This document shows positions 8,562-19,572 of a stretch of 54,520 nt of DNA, one piece after another. This DNA comes from Rhodococcus sp. 1168 (GTDB lineage: Bacteria > Actinomycetota > Actinomycetes > Mycobacteriales > Mycobacteriaceae). The stretch is from positions 1 through 54,520 of the forward strand of contig NZ_MKKY01000049.1 of the NCBI RefSeq assembly GCF_002091955.1, in the 5' to 3' direction. Within the stretch, counting starts at the first letter, position 1. Each line of letters opens with the position of its first letter. The translations under genes were made by a program, and so were the position numbers. The notes below the pieces were generated by a model that worked only from the letters and a program-made list of their open reading frames with translations, was not told where the DNA came from and did no database searches.

Positions 8562-10766
8562 TCAACGCTCCAGTTTTATCCAAATCGCGCCATGGGCGGG
8601 AAGTGCCACCTGTGCAGACGACGGTCGACCATGCCACGAGTGCGATGTTGCGGTTACTTCTCCGAGATTGCCGACGCCCGAACCGCCGTAGGACTCTGCA
8701 TCCGTATTGAGAATCTCGATCCAGCGACCAGGCTCCGGTAGTCCGACACGATAGTTGCCATGTACGACTCCCGAGAAGTTGAAGATACACGCGACAACAG
8801 ATCCATCCACGCCGTAGCGCAAGAAGCTGAGCACGTTGTTCTCGGTGTCGTTGGCATCGATCCACGAATATCCGCTGGGGGACGTGTCCAGAGTCCAAAG
8901 AGCAGAATTCGCCCGATAGACGGAGTTGAGGTCACTGACCAAGTTCAGTACTCCGCGATGCAGACCGTCGTCGTTATGGTCGTCGAGTTGGTACCAGTCG
9001 AGCCCGCGCTCTTCGGACCACTCACGAGTCTGACCGAACTCCTGGCCCATGAAGAGCAACTGCTTACCGGGGTGCGCCCACATGTACGCCAGTAGCCCGC
9101 GCATTCCCGCAGCCTTCGTGGAGTTGTCCCCAGGCATGCGTGACCACAAAGTGCCTTTGCCGTGGACGACTTCGTCGTGACTGATCGGCAAGAGGTAATT
9201 CTCACTCCACGCGTACACCAACGAGAACGTGATCTCGTGATGGTGAAAGCTGCGGTGAATCGGATCTCGCCCGAGGAAGTCGAGCGTGTCGTGCATCCAG
9301 CCCATGTTCCACTTCATGTTGAAGCCGAGGCCACCGACACTGGTAGGACGAGTGACGCCGGGCCACGCAGTGGACTCTTCGGCGACGGTGACGACGCCCC
9401 GGAACTTCTTGTGCACGGTCGCGTTCATCTCCTGGAGAAAAGAGACCGCTTCGAGGTTCTCGCGGCCGCCGTAGATGTTCGGCGTCCATCCACCCTCAGG
9501 ACGGGAATAATCGAGGTAGATCATGGATGCGACAGCGTCGACGCGCAGTCCGTCGATGTGAAACTCGTCGAGCCAGTACAGCGCATTGGCGACCAAGAAG
9601 TTTCGTACCTCGCGACGACCGAAGTCGAAGACCAGCGTGCCCCAGTCGAGTTGCTCGCCGCGTTGAGGATCCCCGTGCTCGTAGAGCGGGCCACCGTCGA
9701 AACGGGCCAACGCCCACTCGTCTTTCGGGAAGTGAGCGGGCACCCAGTCGACGAGGACGCCGATGCCTGCCTCGTGGAGGTGATCGACGAAGAAGCGGAA
9801 ATCATCAGGGGTACCGAACCGAGAGGTCGGGGCGTAGTAGGACGTCACCTGGTAGCCCCACGAACCACCGAACGGGTGCTCGGCAACCGGCAACAATTCG
9901 ACGTGGGTGAAGCCGGTTTCCAGCATGTACTCGGCCAGCTGCACCGCCAATTGGCGATAGTCCAGGCCAGGACGCCAGGAGGCCAAGTGCACTTCATAGA
10001 CGCTCATCGGTGCCCGAGTCGGCTCGATCTCCGCGCGAGCTGCGAGCCAATCGTCGTCGGACCACTCGAAATCGGAGCTGGCGACGATCGATCCGGTGGC
10101 AGGTGGAATCTCGGTGGCGAATGCCATCGGGTCGGCCTTGTCACGCACAACGCCATCGGACCCGTGGACGCGATACTTGTAGACGGTTCCAGGTCCGACA
10201 TCGGGAACGAACAGCTCCCAGACGCCGGTGGATCCGAGCGCACGCATGGGCCAACTTCGGCCCGACCACTCGTCGAAACTTCCGACTACGGTCACGCCCG
10301 CGGCAGCCGGCGCCCACACTGCGAACGAGGTGCCACTGACGTCGCCGTCCGGGGTGGTGTAGTTCTGCTCGTGGGCACCGAGGATGTCCCAGAGTCGCTC
10401 GTGCCTACCCTCGCCGAACAAGTGGAGGTCCAATTCTCCCAGCGTGGGGAGGAACCGGTAACCGTCGGCGGAGTCGGCGGTGTATCCACCGGGCCAGGTG
10501 ACGACGAGTCTGTAGTCCATCAAATCGGTGAACGGTACGACGACGCTGAACACTCCGTGCGCAACATGGGTCAACGGATGGTCGACGCCGCCGATGCGCG
10601 CGACCACCGACTCCGCGTTCGGCTTGAGCGCGCGAATGGCGGTCCCGCCGGGCACTGGGTGTGCGCCGAGCACCGAGTGTGGATCGTAGTGTCTGCCTTG
10701 GGCGAGCAAATCGAGATCATTGCTGCTCGGTGAGGCAATATCGGTTGTCGTCGGGTTGTCGGTCAC
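8562..10766 (-). CDS. glgB: 1,4-alpha-glucan branching enzyme
   Basis: This 734-residue GH13 enzyme forms alpha-1,6 branches in glycogen and related alpha-glucans. An N-terminal branching-enzyme domain and a CBM48 (about 120-230) precede the catalytic barrel (about 255-620) and a C-terminal all-beta domain. The nucleophile is Asp410 in [10 protein letters not shown] and the acid/base Glu463 in [22 protein letters not shown] supplies the third acidic residue. I chose the GTG at 10766, 12 nt after the glgE stop and preceded by GAGTGGGA. A longer frame would begin inside glgE. The pair forms one operon, the GlgE-pathway arrangement in which GlgE extends maltose units and GlgB branches them. Confidence 0.95.
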   Translation of the reverse strand: MTDNPTTTDIASPSSNDLDLLAQGRHYDPHSVLGAHPVPGGTAIRALKPNAESVVARIGGVDHPLTHVAHGVFSVVVPFTDLMDYRLVVTWPGGYTADSADGYRFLPTLGELDLHLFGEGRHERLWDILGAHEQNYTTPDGDVSGTSFAVWAPAAAGVTVVGSFDEWSGRSWPMRALGSTGVWELFVPDVGPGTVYKYRVHGSDGVVRDKADPMAFATEIPPATGSIVASSDFEWSDDDWLAARAEIEPTRAPMSVYEVHLASWRPGLDYRQLAVQLAEYMLETGFTHVELLPVAEHPFGGSWGYQVTSYYAPTSRFGTPDDFRFFVDHLHEAGIGVLVDWVPAHFPKDEWALARFDGGPLYEHGDPQRGEQLDWGTLVFDFGRREVRNFLVANALYWLDEFHIDGLRVDAVASMIYLDYSRPEGGWTPNIYGGRENLEAVSFLQEMNATVHKKFRGVVTVAEESTAWPGVTRPTSVGGLGFNMKWNMGWMHDTLDFLGRDPIHRSFHHHEITFSLVYAWSENYLLPISHDEVVHGKGTLWSRMPGDNSTKAAGMRGLLAYMWAHPGKQLLFMGQEFGQTREWSEERGLDWYQLDDHNDDGLHRGVLNLVSDLNSVYRANSALWTLDTSPSGYSWIDANDTENNVLSFLRYGVDGSVVACIFNFSGVVHGNYRVGLPEPGRWIEILNTDAESYGGSGVGNLGEVTATSHSWHGRPSSAQVALPAHGAIWIKLER

Positions 10767-10777
10767 GATTTTCCCAC

Positions 10778-12787
10778 TCACTTCCGGTTGCCGCGGTATG
10801 CCAGTTCGAGCCGTGCCGGATACGGAATCGGTGGTAGCGCCAAGATGTGCGCCACTGACTTCCACGGTTCCAATCTGACGAAATTGGTCTGTCCCCAATT
10901 GAATTGCTGGCCACTGACTTCGTCGGTGACGGTGAGGCTGTCGTGCCAGTCGTGTCCGAGTTCAGGCATGTCCAACCAGATGGTGCCTTCTTCCGGTCCG
11001 AACGGATCGAGGTTGATCACCACGAGTACCGAGTCGCCGGTGACCGGATCGAACTTCGAGTAGGCGATCAGCGCGTCGTTATCGACATGATGAAAATGTA
11101 TGTTGCGCAACTGTTGTAGCGCCGGGTGCGCCCGTCTGATCGAATTCAGTGTCGCCAACCACGGCTCCAATGACTCGCCTCGGGCCAGCGCGCCCTCGAA
11201 GTCTCGGGGACGGAGTTGGTACTTCTCCGAATCGAGATACTCCTCGCTGCCCGGACGCACGGCTTGGTGCTCGAACAATTCGTAGCCCGAGTACACACCC
11301 CACGTAGGCGACAGGGTGGCCGCCAGCGCAGCACGGAGCGCGAACATTCCGGGCCCGCCGGTCTGAAGGCTTTCGTGGAGAATGTCCGGGGTGTTGACGA
11401 ACAGATTCGGCCGTGCATCGTCTGCTCGTCGGGCATGCTCCTCGGCGAACTCGGTGAGCTCCCACTTGGCTACCCGCCACGTAAAGTAGGTGTAGGACTG
11501 GGTGAAGCCGCGCTTGGCCAAGCCATACATCCGCGCAGGTCTGGTGAAAGCCTCGGCGAGGAACAGCACCTCCGGATGAGACTTCTTGATCTCGGCGATG
11601 AGCCATTCCCAGAAGTCCGGTGGCTTGGTATGCGGATTGTCGACTCGGAAGATTTTGACTCCCAATGCAATCCAGTGTCGAGTGACGCGCAGAACCTCGT
11701 TGTAGATGCCGCGGCGATCGTTGTCGAAGTTGACCGGATAGATGTCCTGGTACTTCTTGGGGGGATTCTCGGCGTAGGCGATCGTGCCGTCGGGAAGGAC
11801 CGTGAACCACTCCGGATGGGCCGCCGCCCACGGGTGGTCCGGGGCTGCCTGAAGTGCCAGATCGATAGCAACCTCGAGGTCGAGCGCCTCGGCTGCCTCC
11901 ACGAACGCCCGAAAGTCGTCTTCGGTACCGAGCTCGGGATGGATCGCGTCGTGCCCGCCGTCTTTGGATCCGATGGCCCACGGCGAACCGACGTCGTGCG
12001 GCTCCGGGGTCAGCGTGTTGTTCGGGCCTTTCCGATTGATCTCGCCGATCGGATGGATCGGTGGAAGGTAGACGACATCGAAACCCATGCCGGCAATGCG
12101 GGGGAGTTGCTCGATGGAAGTGGCGAACGTGCCGTGGCGAGGTGTGCCATCTTCGTTCCATCCACCTGTTGACCGGGGAAAGAATTCGTACCAGGCGCCG
12201 TTGAGCGCGCGGTTGCGGTCCACCCAGACGTTGATGGCGGGGGATCGCGTCACCAGTTCGCGCAGCGGGTACTGGTGCAGGAGATCTGCCACTGCCGGTG
12301 TGAAAGCGGACGCAACGCGAGCCGGAAGCTGACGGTCGGTGTCGCGCAACGCAGCGACGACGTCGACGAGAAGCGCTCGTTCCTCGGTGGGCACACCCTT
12401 GGCGGCGCGCTCGAATACCCGTGCACCGATTTCCAAGTCGTTGGCCAGCTCGATGGCGCTCTGACCCACACCCAGTTTGGCTTCGAGTGCATGCTTCCAT
12501 GTCGAGACGGGATCGCTCCACGCCTCGATTCGGCAAATCCAGTAGCCGGGGGTGCTCGGAGTGAAGAGTGCGTCGAACGTATCGGGTTCGCTACCCGGGG
12601 TCATGGTGATGCGCAGTGGGGTCCGAACTCCGGGCCCACGAACTGCGAGCGTTGCGGCAACCGCGTCGTGACCTTCTCGCCACACATCCGCCGAAACCGG
12701 AAATGCTTCGCCTACCACCGCTTTCGCGGGGTATTTTCCGGTGCTCGTGTCTGGAAGGACATTGTCGATACCGAGTCGACCTGTCAC
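10778..12787 (-). CDS. glgE: Alpha-1,4-glucan:maltose-1-phosphate maltosyltransferase
   Basis: This 669-residue GH13_3 enzyme transfers maltose from maltose-1-phosphate onto linear alpha-glucan. An N-terminal beta domain (about 20-90), a helical bundle and the catalytic barrel follow in order. The nucleophile is Asp383 in [11 protein letters not shown] and the acid/base Glu412 in [10 protein letters not shown]. Length fits the family. Start is GTG at 12787. It is the first gene of the glgE-glgB operon and divergent from glgP; the roughly 205-bp gap holds both promoters. GlgE feeds intracellular glycogen and capsular glucan in mycolata. No trehalose synthase or maltokinase genes appear here, so maltose-1-phosphate must be made by genes elsewhere. 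Confidence 0.95.
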   Translation of the reverse strand: MTGRLGIDNVLPDTSTGKYPAKAVVGEAFPVSADVWREGHDAVAATLAVRGPGVRTPLRITMTPGSEPDTFDALFTPSTPGYWICRIEAWSDPVSTWKHALEAKLGVGQSAIELANDLEIGARVFERAAKGVPTEERALLVDVVAALRDTDRQLPARVASAFTPAVADLLHQYPLRELVTRSPAINVWVDRNRALNGAWYEFFPRSTGGWNEDGTPRHGTFATSIEQLPRIAGMGFDVVYLPPIHPIGEINRKGPNNTLTPEPHDVGSPWAIGSKDGGHDAIHPELGTEDDFRAFVEAAEALDLEVAIDLALQAAPDHPWAAAHPEWFTVLPDGTIAYAENPPKKYQDIYPVNFDNDRRGIYNEVLRVTRHWIALGVKIFRVDNPHTKPPDFWEWLIAEIKKSHPEVLFLAEAFTRPARMYGLAKRGFTQSYTYFTWRVAKWELTEFAEEHARRADDARPNLFVNTPDILHESLQTGGPGMFALRAALAATLSPTWGVYSGYELFEHQAVRPGSEEYLDSEKYQLRPRDFEGALARGESLEPWLATLNSIRRAHPALQQLRNIHFHHVDNDALIAYSKFDPVTGDSVLVVINLDPFGPEEGTIWLDMPELGHDWHDSLTVTDEVSGQQFNWGQTNFVRLEPWKSVAHILALPPIPYPARLELAYRGNRK

Positions 12788-12992
12788 TTCACACTCCGTT
12801 CTTCGCTCCGTTCGGCCGATCGCATCGGGTGCGACGGCCGACTAACTGATGGTCGGCGTGCTCTCGTGAACAACCGTAGTGCAGTCGGCGACGCTGTGCC
12901 TGTGTCAGCGGCCTTCGTCGGCGTTTTCGGTCGTCCGTCGGTCGTTCCCCGCCGGTGGCACCGTCGAATCCCATGAGACCGACAAGGTGGGT
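12788..12992. promoter_or_regulatory. Divergent promoter region between glgE and glgP
   Basis: This 205-bp gap separates two divergent starts, so both promoters must lie here or overlap the 5' ends. I see no clear -35/-10 pair, riboswitch fold or palindromic operator. AAGGTGGG at 12985-12992 is the glgP ribosome site for the ATG at 12993. The call rests on gene orientation only. Confidence 0.5.
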
Positions 12993-15584
12993 ATGGTTCG
13001 TTTCGTGAAAGCCTTGCGTCGGTTCACTGTCCGAGCCCACCTGCCCGAGAGTCTGAATGCCCTAGCGGAGCTTTCGACAAACCTCCGCTGGTCGTGGCAC
13101 CCACCTACTCAGCAACTCTTCGAGGAGATCGACCCCGCGCTCTGGGTCGACCTCAACCGTGATCCCATCGCTCTGCTCGGAGCGGTCGCGCCGAAGCGCC
13201 TGGAAGAACTTGCAGACGATCCGACTTTCGTCGACCGCCTTGCGGTAGTGTCCGGCGATCTGTCGGACTACCTGACTCGTCCACTCTGGTTCCAGAAGAA
13301 GCAGCGCACCGATTCTTCGCTGCCCACCGGCATCGGTTACTTCTCGATGGAGTTCGGTGTCAGCGAGGTCCTGCCCAACTACTCGGGTGGACTCGGCATC
13401 CTTGCGGGCGACCATCTCAAAGCTGCGTCCGACTTGGGTCTGCCGTTGATCGGAGTCGGCCTTCTCTACCGATCCGGATACTTCCGGCAGTCACTGACCG
13501 CCGACGGATGGCAGTCCGAGCGCTACCCATCGCTCGATCCGCAGGGCTTGCCCTTGCGTCTGCTCACCGACTCGTCGGATGCACCGGTCCTCGTTCACGT
13601 GTCGATGCCGGGAGAGCGGGTCCTGCGAGCTCGGGTATGGATCGCGCAGGTGGGACGCGTCCCATTGCTCTTGTTGGACTCCGATATCTCGGACAACGAT
13701 CCGGAACTTCGAGGCGTGACCGATCGCCTCTACGGCGGAGACCAGGATCATCGCATCAAGCAGGAGATTCTGGCGGGAATCGGTGGCGTGCGTGCTATTC
13801 GTGCTTACACCCACGCGCACGGTTTGCCGGACCCCGAGGTGTTCCACATGAACGAGGGGCACGCAGGGTTCCTCGGTGCCGAACGCATCCGCGAACTTGT
13901 CACCGGTGAAGGGTTGGACTTCGACTCCGCCCTCGCATCGGTGCGAGCAGGAACCGTGTTCACCACCCACACGCCGGTGCCTGCCGGCATCGACCGGTTT
14001 TCGGCCGATCTGGTCCGGCACTACTTCGGCAGCGACGCCTCCGCCGACTCGGCCTTGCTGCCAGGTTTGCCGATGGACCGCATTCTGGAGCTGGGTGGTG
14101 AGCCCGACCGGTCGGTGTTCAACATGGCGCATATGGGCCTTCGTCTGGGCCAACGTGCCAACGGTGTCTCGAAGCTGCACGGGATCGTCAGCCGGGGCAT
14201 GTTCAACGATCTGTGGCGTGGATTCGACGTATCGGAGGTACCGATCGGTTCGGTCACCAATGGCGTTCACGCGCCTACCTGGGCCGCGCGCGAGTGGATG
14301 GAACTGGCGAACGAAACCGTCGGTGCCGATGCGCTGGAGGAAGCACGCGGCTGGGAACAGTTGCAGAACGTCCCGTCCGAAAAACTGTGGTCGACGCGAA
14401 ACGATCTTCGGGGTCAACTCGTCGACGAAGTTCGCCGTCGGGTGCATCGATCGTGTGTGGAGCGAGGCTCGACCGAGGCTGAACTTGGTTGGACCTCAGG
14501 GGTTTTCGACCCGAACGTGTTGACGGTCGGATTCGCGAGACGAGTGCCGACGTACAAGCGTCTGACGTTGATGCTTCGCGAACCGGAACGACTGAAGAGG
14601 CTTCTCCTCGACCCGGACCGTCCAGTGCAATTGGTGGTTGCCGGAAAGTCGCATCCTGCGGACGACGGAGGCAAGGCCCTCATCCAGCAGATAGTTCGGT
14701 TCGCCGATGCCGCAGATGTTCGCCATCGCATCGTGTTCCTACCGGACTACGACATGTCGATGGCTCGGTACCTCTACTGGGGCTGCGACGTCTGGCTCAA
14801 CAACCCCCTTCGCCCACTCGAAGCCTGCGGAACCTCGGGCATGAAGTCCGCGCTGAACGGCGGTCTGAACCTGTCCATCCGCGACGGATGGTGGGACGAG
14901 ATGTACGACGGCGAGAACGGTTGGGCCATACCGACTGCCGACGGCGTGACGGACGAGAGTCGCCGCGACGACCTCGAAGCCTCGGCGCTCTACGAGTTGC
15001 TGGAGCAGTCGGTGTTGCCCAAATTCTACGACCGCACCGACGGTGTGCCGACTCGCTGGATCGAGATGGTTCGCCACACCCTCGAGCATCTGGGGCCGAA
15101 GGTGCTGGCGTCGAGGATGGTTCGCGACTACACGCTCGGTTACTACGCACCGGCCGCGACCGCGGCACGCACAGTGGACCGCGACGAGTACGCAGGCGCG
15201 AAGGACGTCGCAGCGTATCGCCGGCGGGTCGAGGATGCGTGGCATTCCGTCGAGGTCGTCCAGGTCGACAGTGAAGGCCTGCCGGATACCCCGGTCATCG
15301 GCGCGAAGCTCACCTTGCGGGCGTACGTCCGGCTCGGAGGTCTTTCGTCGTCGGACGTCGTCGTTCAGGCTGTGCTCGGCCGGGTTACCGACGACGAGGA
15401 ATTGATCGACACCCGAACTGTGGCTATGACGCATTCAGGAACGGACTCGCTCGGGGAGGTCTTCGAGACCGACACCGCTCTGCCGGTCAGCGGCGCAGTC
15501 GGTTACACCGTGCGAGTGCTGCCGCACCATCCGCTGTTGGCCGGTGATGCCGAATTGGGTCTGGTGAAATCGCCTAATCCGTAA
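12993..15584 (+). CDS. glgP: Alpha-glucan (glycogen/maltodextrin) phosphorylase
   Basis: This 863-residue GT35 enzyme releases glucose-1-phosphate from alpha-glucan ends with a pyridoxal-phosphate cofactor. It is the long actinobacterial type with an extra N-terminal region (DUF3417; RRFTVRAHLPESLNALAEL). FHMNEGHAGFLG, TTHTPVPAGIDRF and the PLP/phosphate region EACGTSGMKSALNGGLN are intact, with GWWDEMYDGENGW after it. I place the start at ATG 12993, which has AAGG five bases upstream; a GTG at 13005 is the alternative and would match the MKALRRF start of the mycobacterial protein. Divergent from the synthetic glgE-glgB pair, it gives the locus both synthesis and breakdown. It converges with dinG, 18 bp apart. 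Confidence 0.95.
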   Translation: MVRFVKALRRFTVRAHLPESLNALAELSTNLRWSWHPPTQQLFEEIDPALWVDLNRDPIALLGAVAPKRLEELADDPTFVDRLAVVSGDLSDYLTRPLWFQKKQRTDSSLPTGIGYFSMEFGVSEVLPNYSGGLGILAGDHLKAASDLGLPLIGVGLLYRSGYFRQSLTADGWQSERYPSLDPQGLPLRLLTDSSDAPVLVHVSMPGERVLRARVWIAQVGRVPLLLLDSDISDNDPELRGVTDRLYGGDQDHRIKQEILAGIGGVRAIRAYTHAHGLPDPEVFHMNEGHAGFLGAERIRELVTGEGLDFDSALASVRAGTVFTTHTPVPAGIDRFSADLVRHYFGSDASADSALLPGLPMDRILELGGEPDRSVFNMAHMGLRLGQRANGVSKLHGIVSRGMFNDLWRGFDVSEVPIGSVTNGVHAPTWAAREWMELANETVGADALEEARGWEQLQNVPSEKLWSTRNDLRGQLVDEVRRRVHRSCVERGSTEAELGWTSGVFDPNVLTVGFARRVPTYKRLTLMLREPERLKRLLLDPDRPVQLVVAGKSHPADDGGKALIQQIVRFADAADVRHRIVFLPDYDMSMARYLYWGCDVWLNNPLRPLEACGTSGMKSALNGGLNLSIRDGWWDEMYDGENGWAIPTADGVTDESRRDDLEASALYELLEQSVLPKFYDRTDGVPTRWIEMVRHTLEHLGPKVLASRMVRDYTLGYYAPAATAARTVDRDEYAGAKDVAAYRRRVEDAWHSVEVVQVDSEGLPDTPVIGAKLTLRAYVRLGGLSSSDVVVQAVLGRVTDDEELIDTRTVAMTHSGTDSLGEVFETDTALPVSGAVGYTVRVLPHHPLLAGDAELGLVKSPNP

Positions 15585-15602
15585 CCGGTTCTGCGAAGGT
15601 GC

Positions 15603-17651
15603 CTACCTCCCGGAAAGTCGGGTGAGAGCTTTGCGCACTACCTCAGGGTCGGACGTCTCCCAGAACGGGGGAAGCGAGGCCCTGAGGTAGCCGCCGTAGC
15701 GAGCCGTCGCAAGTCGTGGGTCGAGCATGGCGACGACGCCTCTGTCGTCGACGCTGCGCAGCAACCGGCCGACGCCCTGTGCGAGCAGAAGCGCGGCATG
15801 ATTGGCGGCGACCGCGAGAAAGCCGTTGCCGCCACGGGACTCCACTGCCTGTTGCCGGGCCACCAGGAGCGGGTCGTCCGGTCTGGGGAACGGGATCCGA
15901 TCAAGGATCACCAGGCTGAGCGAGGGACCGGGAACGTCCACTCCTTGCCATAGCGACAGGGTGCCGAAGAGTGAGGTTGCTTCGTCCTCGGCGAACTTGG
16001 TGACCAGTGCGCCCGTGGAGTCGTCGCCCTGGCACAGGATCGGTGTGTCCAGTCGCTCGCGCATCTCCTCGGCGGCAGCCTTCGCCGCGCGCATCGAGGA
16101 GAACAAGCCCAGTGTCCGGCCACCGGCAGCACTGACCAGTGCCTCGATCTCGTCCAAGTACGCGGCGGACAGGCCGTCACGGCCAGGAGGTGAAAGATGT
16201 TTGGCCACATATAAAATGCCGGCCTTCGCGTGATCGAACGGGGACCCGACGTCGAGCGAATTCCAATGAATCGGCGCAGTGTCGGATGGTGCCTCGGTGC
16301 CCGACGCCATGGCCGTGTCGCTGCGTGCAGAATTCTCGGCCGGAAGACCCCAATTGATGGCGAGACCGTCGAACGAGCCACCGACCGTCAGCGTCGCCGA
16401 AGTCAACACCACGGTCGACTCGGCGAAGAGTCGGCTGCGGAGTAGACCCCCGACCGACAGTGGCGCTATTCGGACGGTGCGTTTGACGTTCCCACGGAAG
16501 TCGTCGACTGCATGCCAGACGACGTCCTTGCGTTTGGCAGGGTCCGGTTCGTCGAAGGCGGTGAGCACTCGTACCGCGCTGTCGTGGACTTCGTCGATGG
16601 CCACCAGGGCCGCATTGCGCGCGGCGGCGGCTTCCGGATCCGAGGCTGCCATGCTCTGCTTCTGCGGACCTATCGCGGTACGAACGGCCCAGGCGGAGTC
16701 TCGAACGGAGGCCAGTGCAGGTCCCACTCCGTCCGGGAGAGCCGACCATCGGCCGGGCGGGAGGCTGTCGAGAACCGCAGCCCAGTTGTCTGCCGCGCCG
16801 TCGAGTGAGTCGACGATCTCCTCCTCGATCAGCTTGGAGCATCGGCGAGCAGCAGCGGTGACCGTTGCGGCAGACAGTTCCGAAGTGGCAACGCCGGTGA
16901 CTCGGTCGACGAGTTCGTGCGCTTCGTCGATGACCACCACGTCGTGCTCGGGAAGAATCTGGATGCCGGTGATGGCATCGATGGCCAGCAGTGCGTGGTT
17001 GGTGACCACTACGTCTACCTGTGACGCTTCGGTGCGTGCGCGCTCGGCGAAGCAGTCCTCGCCGACGGGGCATCGAGACTTGCCGAGGCATTCACGTGCG
17101 GTGACGCTGACCTGCCGCCATGCCTGATCGCTGACGCCGGGGACGACGTCGTCACGGTCGCCGGTGTCGGTGTCGGAAGACCACTGCGTGAGCCGCACGA
17201 CCTCGCGGCCGAGGCGGGAGATGGCGAACGCGTCGAAGAGTTCGGCGTCGGGCTTCTCCTCGGATGCTCCAGTGTGAATCTTGTTCATGCACAGATAGTT
17301 GTTGCGGCCCTTGAGTATTGCGAACTTCGGCCGCCTGCCGATGGCATCTTTCAGTGCATCCGCCAGTCGTGGGAGGTCACGGTCCACGAGCTGACGTTGC
17401 AACGCGATGGTTGCCGTCGAGACAACCACGGTGCGCCCGGATTCGACAGCATGTCTGATGCTCGGCACGAGGTACGCCAGCGATTTACCGGTTCCGGTCC
17501 CAGCCTGCACGGCCAGGTGCTCCCCGGTGTCGATCGAGTGCGCGACGGCCGATGCCATCGTGAGCTGATTGCTGCGTTCCTTGCCTCCCAGCGAGTGCAC
17601 CGCGACCTTCAACAGGGCGGGAACTGTGGGGAGCTCGGACTTCGACGGCAC
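15603..17651 (-). CDS. dinG: DinG-family ATP-dependent DNA helicase
   Basis: This 682-residue XPD/DinG superfamily 2 helicase is expected to unwind DNA 5' to 3', probably at replication-transcription conflicts or during repair. Walker A is AGTGTGKS (to residue 57), and VVIDEAHELVDR is the DEAH box. Between them lie cysteines suited to the family's iron-sulphur cluster (YLCMNK, then ECLGKSRCPVGEDCF). The C-terminal helicase domain includes GLFSSMRAAK, LWQGVDVPGPSLSLV and GVGRLLRSVDDRGVV, the last being motif VI with its arginines. Start is GTG at 17651. Gene order glgP-dinG-pncB matches Rv1328-Rv1330c. Confidence 0.92.
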   Translation of the reverse strand: MPSKSELPTVPALLKVAVHSLGGKERSNQLTMASAVAHSIDTGEHLAVQAGTGTGKSLAYLVPSIRHAVESGRTVVVSTATIALQRQLVDRDLPRLADALKDAIGRRPKFAILKGRNNYLCMNKIHTGASEEKPDAELFDAFAISRLGREVVRLTQWSSDTDTGDRDDVVPGVSDQAWRQVSVTARECLGKSRCPVGEDCFAERARTEASQVDVVVTNHALLAIDAITGIQILPEHDVVVIDEAHELVDRVTGVATSELSAATVTAAARRCSKLIEEEIVDSLDGAADNWAAVLDSLPPGRWSALPDGVGPALASVRDSAWAVRTAIGPQKQSMAASDPEAAAARNAALVAIDEVHDSAVRVLTAFDEPDPAKRKDVVWHAVDDFRGNVKRTVRIAPLSVGGLLRSRLFAESTVVLTSATLTVGGSFDGLAINWGLPAENSARSDTAMASGTEAPSDTAPIHWNSLDVGSPFDHAKAGILYVAKHLSPPGRDGLSAAYLDEIEALVSAAGGRTLGLFSSMRAAKAAAEEMRERLDTPILCQGDDSTGALVTKFAEDEATSLFGTLSLWQGVDVPGPSLSLVILDRIPFPRPDDPLLVARQQAVESRGGNGFLAVAANHAALLLAQGVGRLLRSVDDRGVVAMLDPRLATARYGGYLRASLPPFWETSDPEVVRKALTRLSGR

Positions 17652-17722
17652 CGCAGAAGACTACTGCCACTCACCGACCGGATGGCCATCGACACCGTCT
17701 GGCGAAAGCCGCGGGCGACGGA

Positions 17723-19069
17723 TCACGCGGGGGCCTCGATGAACCGCGTCGACAGTGCCGGTTCGCCCTGCGAAAGTTTGAGTCCTTCCCACGGAAGACT
17801 GACGAGCCGCTGTGCGAGTAGCTCACGTGCATCGTTCAAGCTGAGTAGCGACGGTTCCTGCTTGCCGCCGCGCACCAGGGGCGTACACAGTTCGATGGCG
17901 GTGAGTCCGTCGTCGATCACCGGCTTGCTCCCCACGGGATACACGATTTCTTCGATTGCAGTTCCCGTGGATCGAGTGGTTCGGATAGCGGCTTTGGCGC
18001 CCCCGCGCGATTGCTTGTGGCTGCTGCGCTTGGCGACGGGACGGCCGTCGACCGTCACCAATTTGTAGACCATGCCCGCGGTGGGCGCTCCCGATCCGGT
18101 CACCAGGGAGGTGCCGACGCCGTAGCTGTCCACCGGTTCGGCGCGCAATGCGGCGATCGCATACTCGTCGAGATCACCCGATACGACGATTTTCGTTTCT
18201 CTCGCACCGAGGTCGTCGAGTTGACGGCGGACCTGCCGGGCGATCACTCCGAGATCTCCGGAATCGATGCGTACTCCGCCCAGACCGGTACCAGCGGCCT
18301 CGACGGCGTTGGCGACACCGGCCGTGATGTCGTAGGTGTCGACGAGCAGCGTAGTGCCGACTCCCTGGTTGCGAACCTGCGCGGCGAAGGCAGCCTTCTC
18401 GTTCGGACCATCGGCGTCGGTGTAGAGCAGGGTGAACGCGTGCGCCGAAGTTCCGGCTCCGGGGACGCCGTGGCGTCGTACTGCTTCGAGGTTCGAGGTC
18501 GCGGTGAAGCCGGCGATGTAGGCGGCGCGAGAGGCCGCGACGGCGGCTTCTTCATGGGTGCGACGCGAACCCATCTCGATGAGCGGGCGGGTACCCGCAG
18601 AGTTCGCCATGCGTGCGGCCGCCGACGCTATTGCGCTGTCGTGGTTGAGAATCGACAGGGCAAGAGTTTCCAGAACGACGCATTCGGCGAAGGTTCCGTG
18701 TACGGACAGCACCGGCGAGCCGGGAAAATACAGCTCGCCCTCTCGATAGCCGTCCACGTCTCCGCCGAATGAATAGTTTTCGAGCCACTCGAGGGTCTTG
18801 GTCGGGAGGAAGGCGGCGAGCGCTTCGATCTCGGCGGGCCCGAAGCGGAATCGAGTCAGCGCTTCGAGGAATCTGGCGGTACCGGCGACGACGCCGTAAC
18901 GCCGGCCGTTCGGCAGCCGTCGCGCAAAGACCTCGAAGCTGCACGGTATGTGCGCAGATCCGTCGGCAAGCGCGGCCGAGAGCATGGTGAATTCGTACTG
19001 GTCCGTCATCAGCGCGGAACTACGTTCATGGTCGCAAAAGTCCGGATTGGAGATCGAGGCGTCGGTCAC
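17723..19069 (-). CDS. pncB: Nicotinate phosphoribosyltransferase
   Basis: This 448-residue enzyme makes nicotinate mononucleotide from nicotinate and PRPP in NAD salvage, with ATP hydrolysis. ALMTDQYEFTML near the N-terminus is the family hallmark. FEVFARRLPNGRRYGVVAG, RIDSGDLGVIARQVR and VVSGDLDEYAI supply the phosphoribosyl site. PVDSYGVGTSLVTG and MVYKLV follow. The open frame continues upstream through the clpS start, so I place initiation at the GTG at 19069 (VTDASISN), which gives the same length as M. tuberculosis PncB1. No strong ribosome site is visible there. It is divergent from clpS with 68 bp between. Confidence 0.9.
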   Translation of the reverse strand: MTDASISNPDFCDHERSSALMTDQYEFTMLSAALADGSAHIPCSFEVFARRLPNGRRYGVVAGTARFLEALTRFRFGPAEIEALAAFLPTKTLEWLENYSFGGDVDGYREGELYFPGSPVLSVHGTFAECVVLETLALSILNHDSAIASAAARMANSAGTRPLIEMGSRRTHEEAAVAASRAAYIAGFTATSNLEAVRRHGVPGAGTSAHAFTLLYTDADGPNEKAAFAAQVRNQGVGTTLLVDTYDITAGVANAVEAAGTGLGGVRIDSGDLGVIARQVRRQLDDLGARETKIVVSGDLDEYAIAALRAEPVDSYGVGTSLVTGSGAPTAGMVYKLVTVDGRPVAKRSSHKQSRGGAKAAIRTTRSTGTAIEEIVYPVGSKPVIDDGLTAIELCTPLVRGGKQEPSLLSLNDARELLAQRLVSLPWEGLKLSQGEPALSTRFIEAPA

Positions 19070-19137
19070 AGAGACAACAGTACGAGGCGTAGGGGCGAAG
19101 GTGTGTACTACCGCTCCCTCGTCGTACCCTGAGAGGT

Positions 19138-19503
19138 ATGGCTTCATCGACGGCACGACCGACCGTGGGCAGAGCGGTCGCGGTACCGAACTCGTCGATT
19201 TCACCGTCGGCGGCATCCCCTCAGGCGGTACCAGCGGAAACAGAAGTGGTGGCACGGGACGAGGCACACGATGTGCCCTGGGTGACCATCGTCTGGGACG
19301 ACCCGGTCAACCTCATGCACTACGTCACCTTCATTTTTCAGAAGCTGTTCGGATACAGCAAAGCGAAAGCTACCGAGCTGATGATGCAGGTTCATTCGGA
19401 AGGCAAGGCAGTCGTCTCCAGCGGTGAGCGCGATGCGATGGAGAACGACGTGCGCAAACTGCACGCGGCCGGTTTGTGGGCCACGATGCAACAGGACAAG
19501 TAG
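19138..19503 (+). CDS. clpS: ATP-dependent Clp protease adaptor ClpS
   Basis: This 121-residue protein delivers N-end-rule substrates to the Clp protease. The core covers about residues 45-121: [19 protein letters not shown] contains the N-degron pocket DDPVN...M, followed by [13 protein letters not shown] and [12 protein letters not shown] elements. The family's interaction motif [18 protein letters not shown] closes the domain. About 40 residues of Ala/Ser/Pro-rich sequence precede it and may be flexible. It is followed 69 bp later by the DUF2017 gene in the same direction, the order of Rv1331-Rv1332, suggesting an operon that continues through the peptidase and rhomboid genes. Confidence 0.93.
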   Translation: MASSTARPTVGRAVAVPNSSISPSAASPQAVPAETEVVARDEAHDVPWVTIVWDDPVNLMHYVTFIFQKLFGYSKAKATELMMQVHSEGKAVVSSGERDAMENDVRKLHAAGLWATMQQDK

Positions 19504-19572
19504 GGGCCAGCAAGCAACACACGGGCTTCGAGACAGCAGGCCAGGCATCCAAGGACGGGACAAAAGAGCGCA

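Noticed and set aside
9162..10733. 523-codon open frame on the plus strand over glgB
   Set aside because: It is a mirror of the GC-rich codon pattern of glgB; the minus strand has every GH13 catalytic motif.
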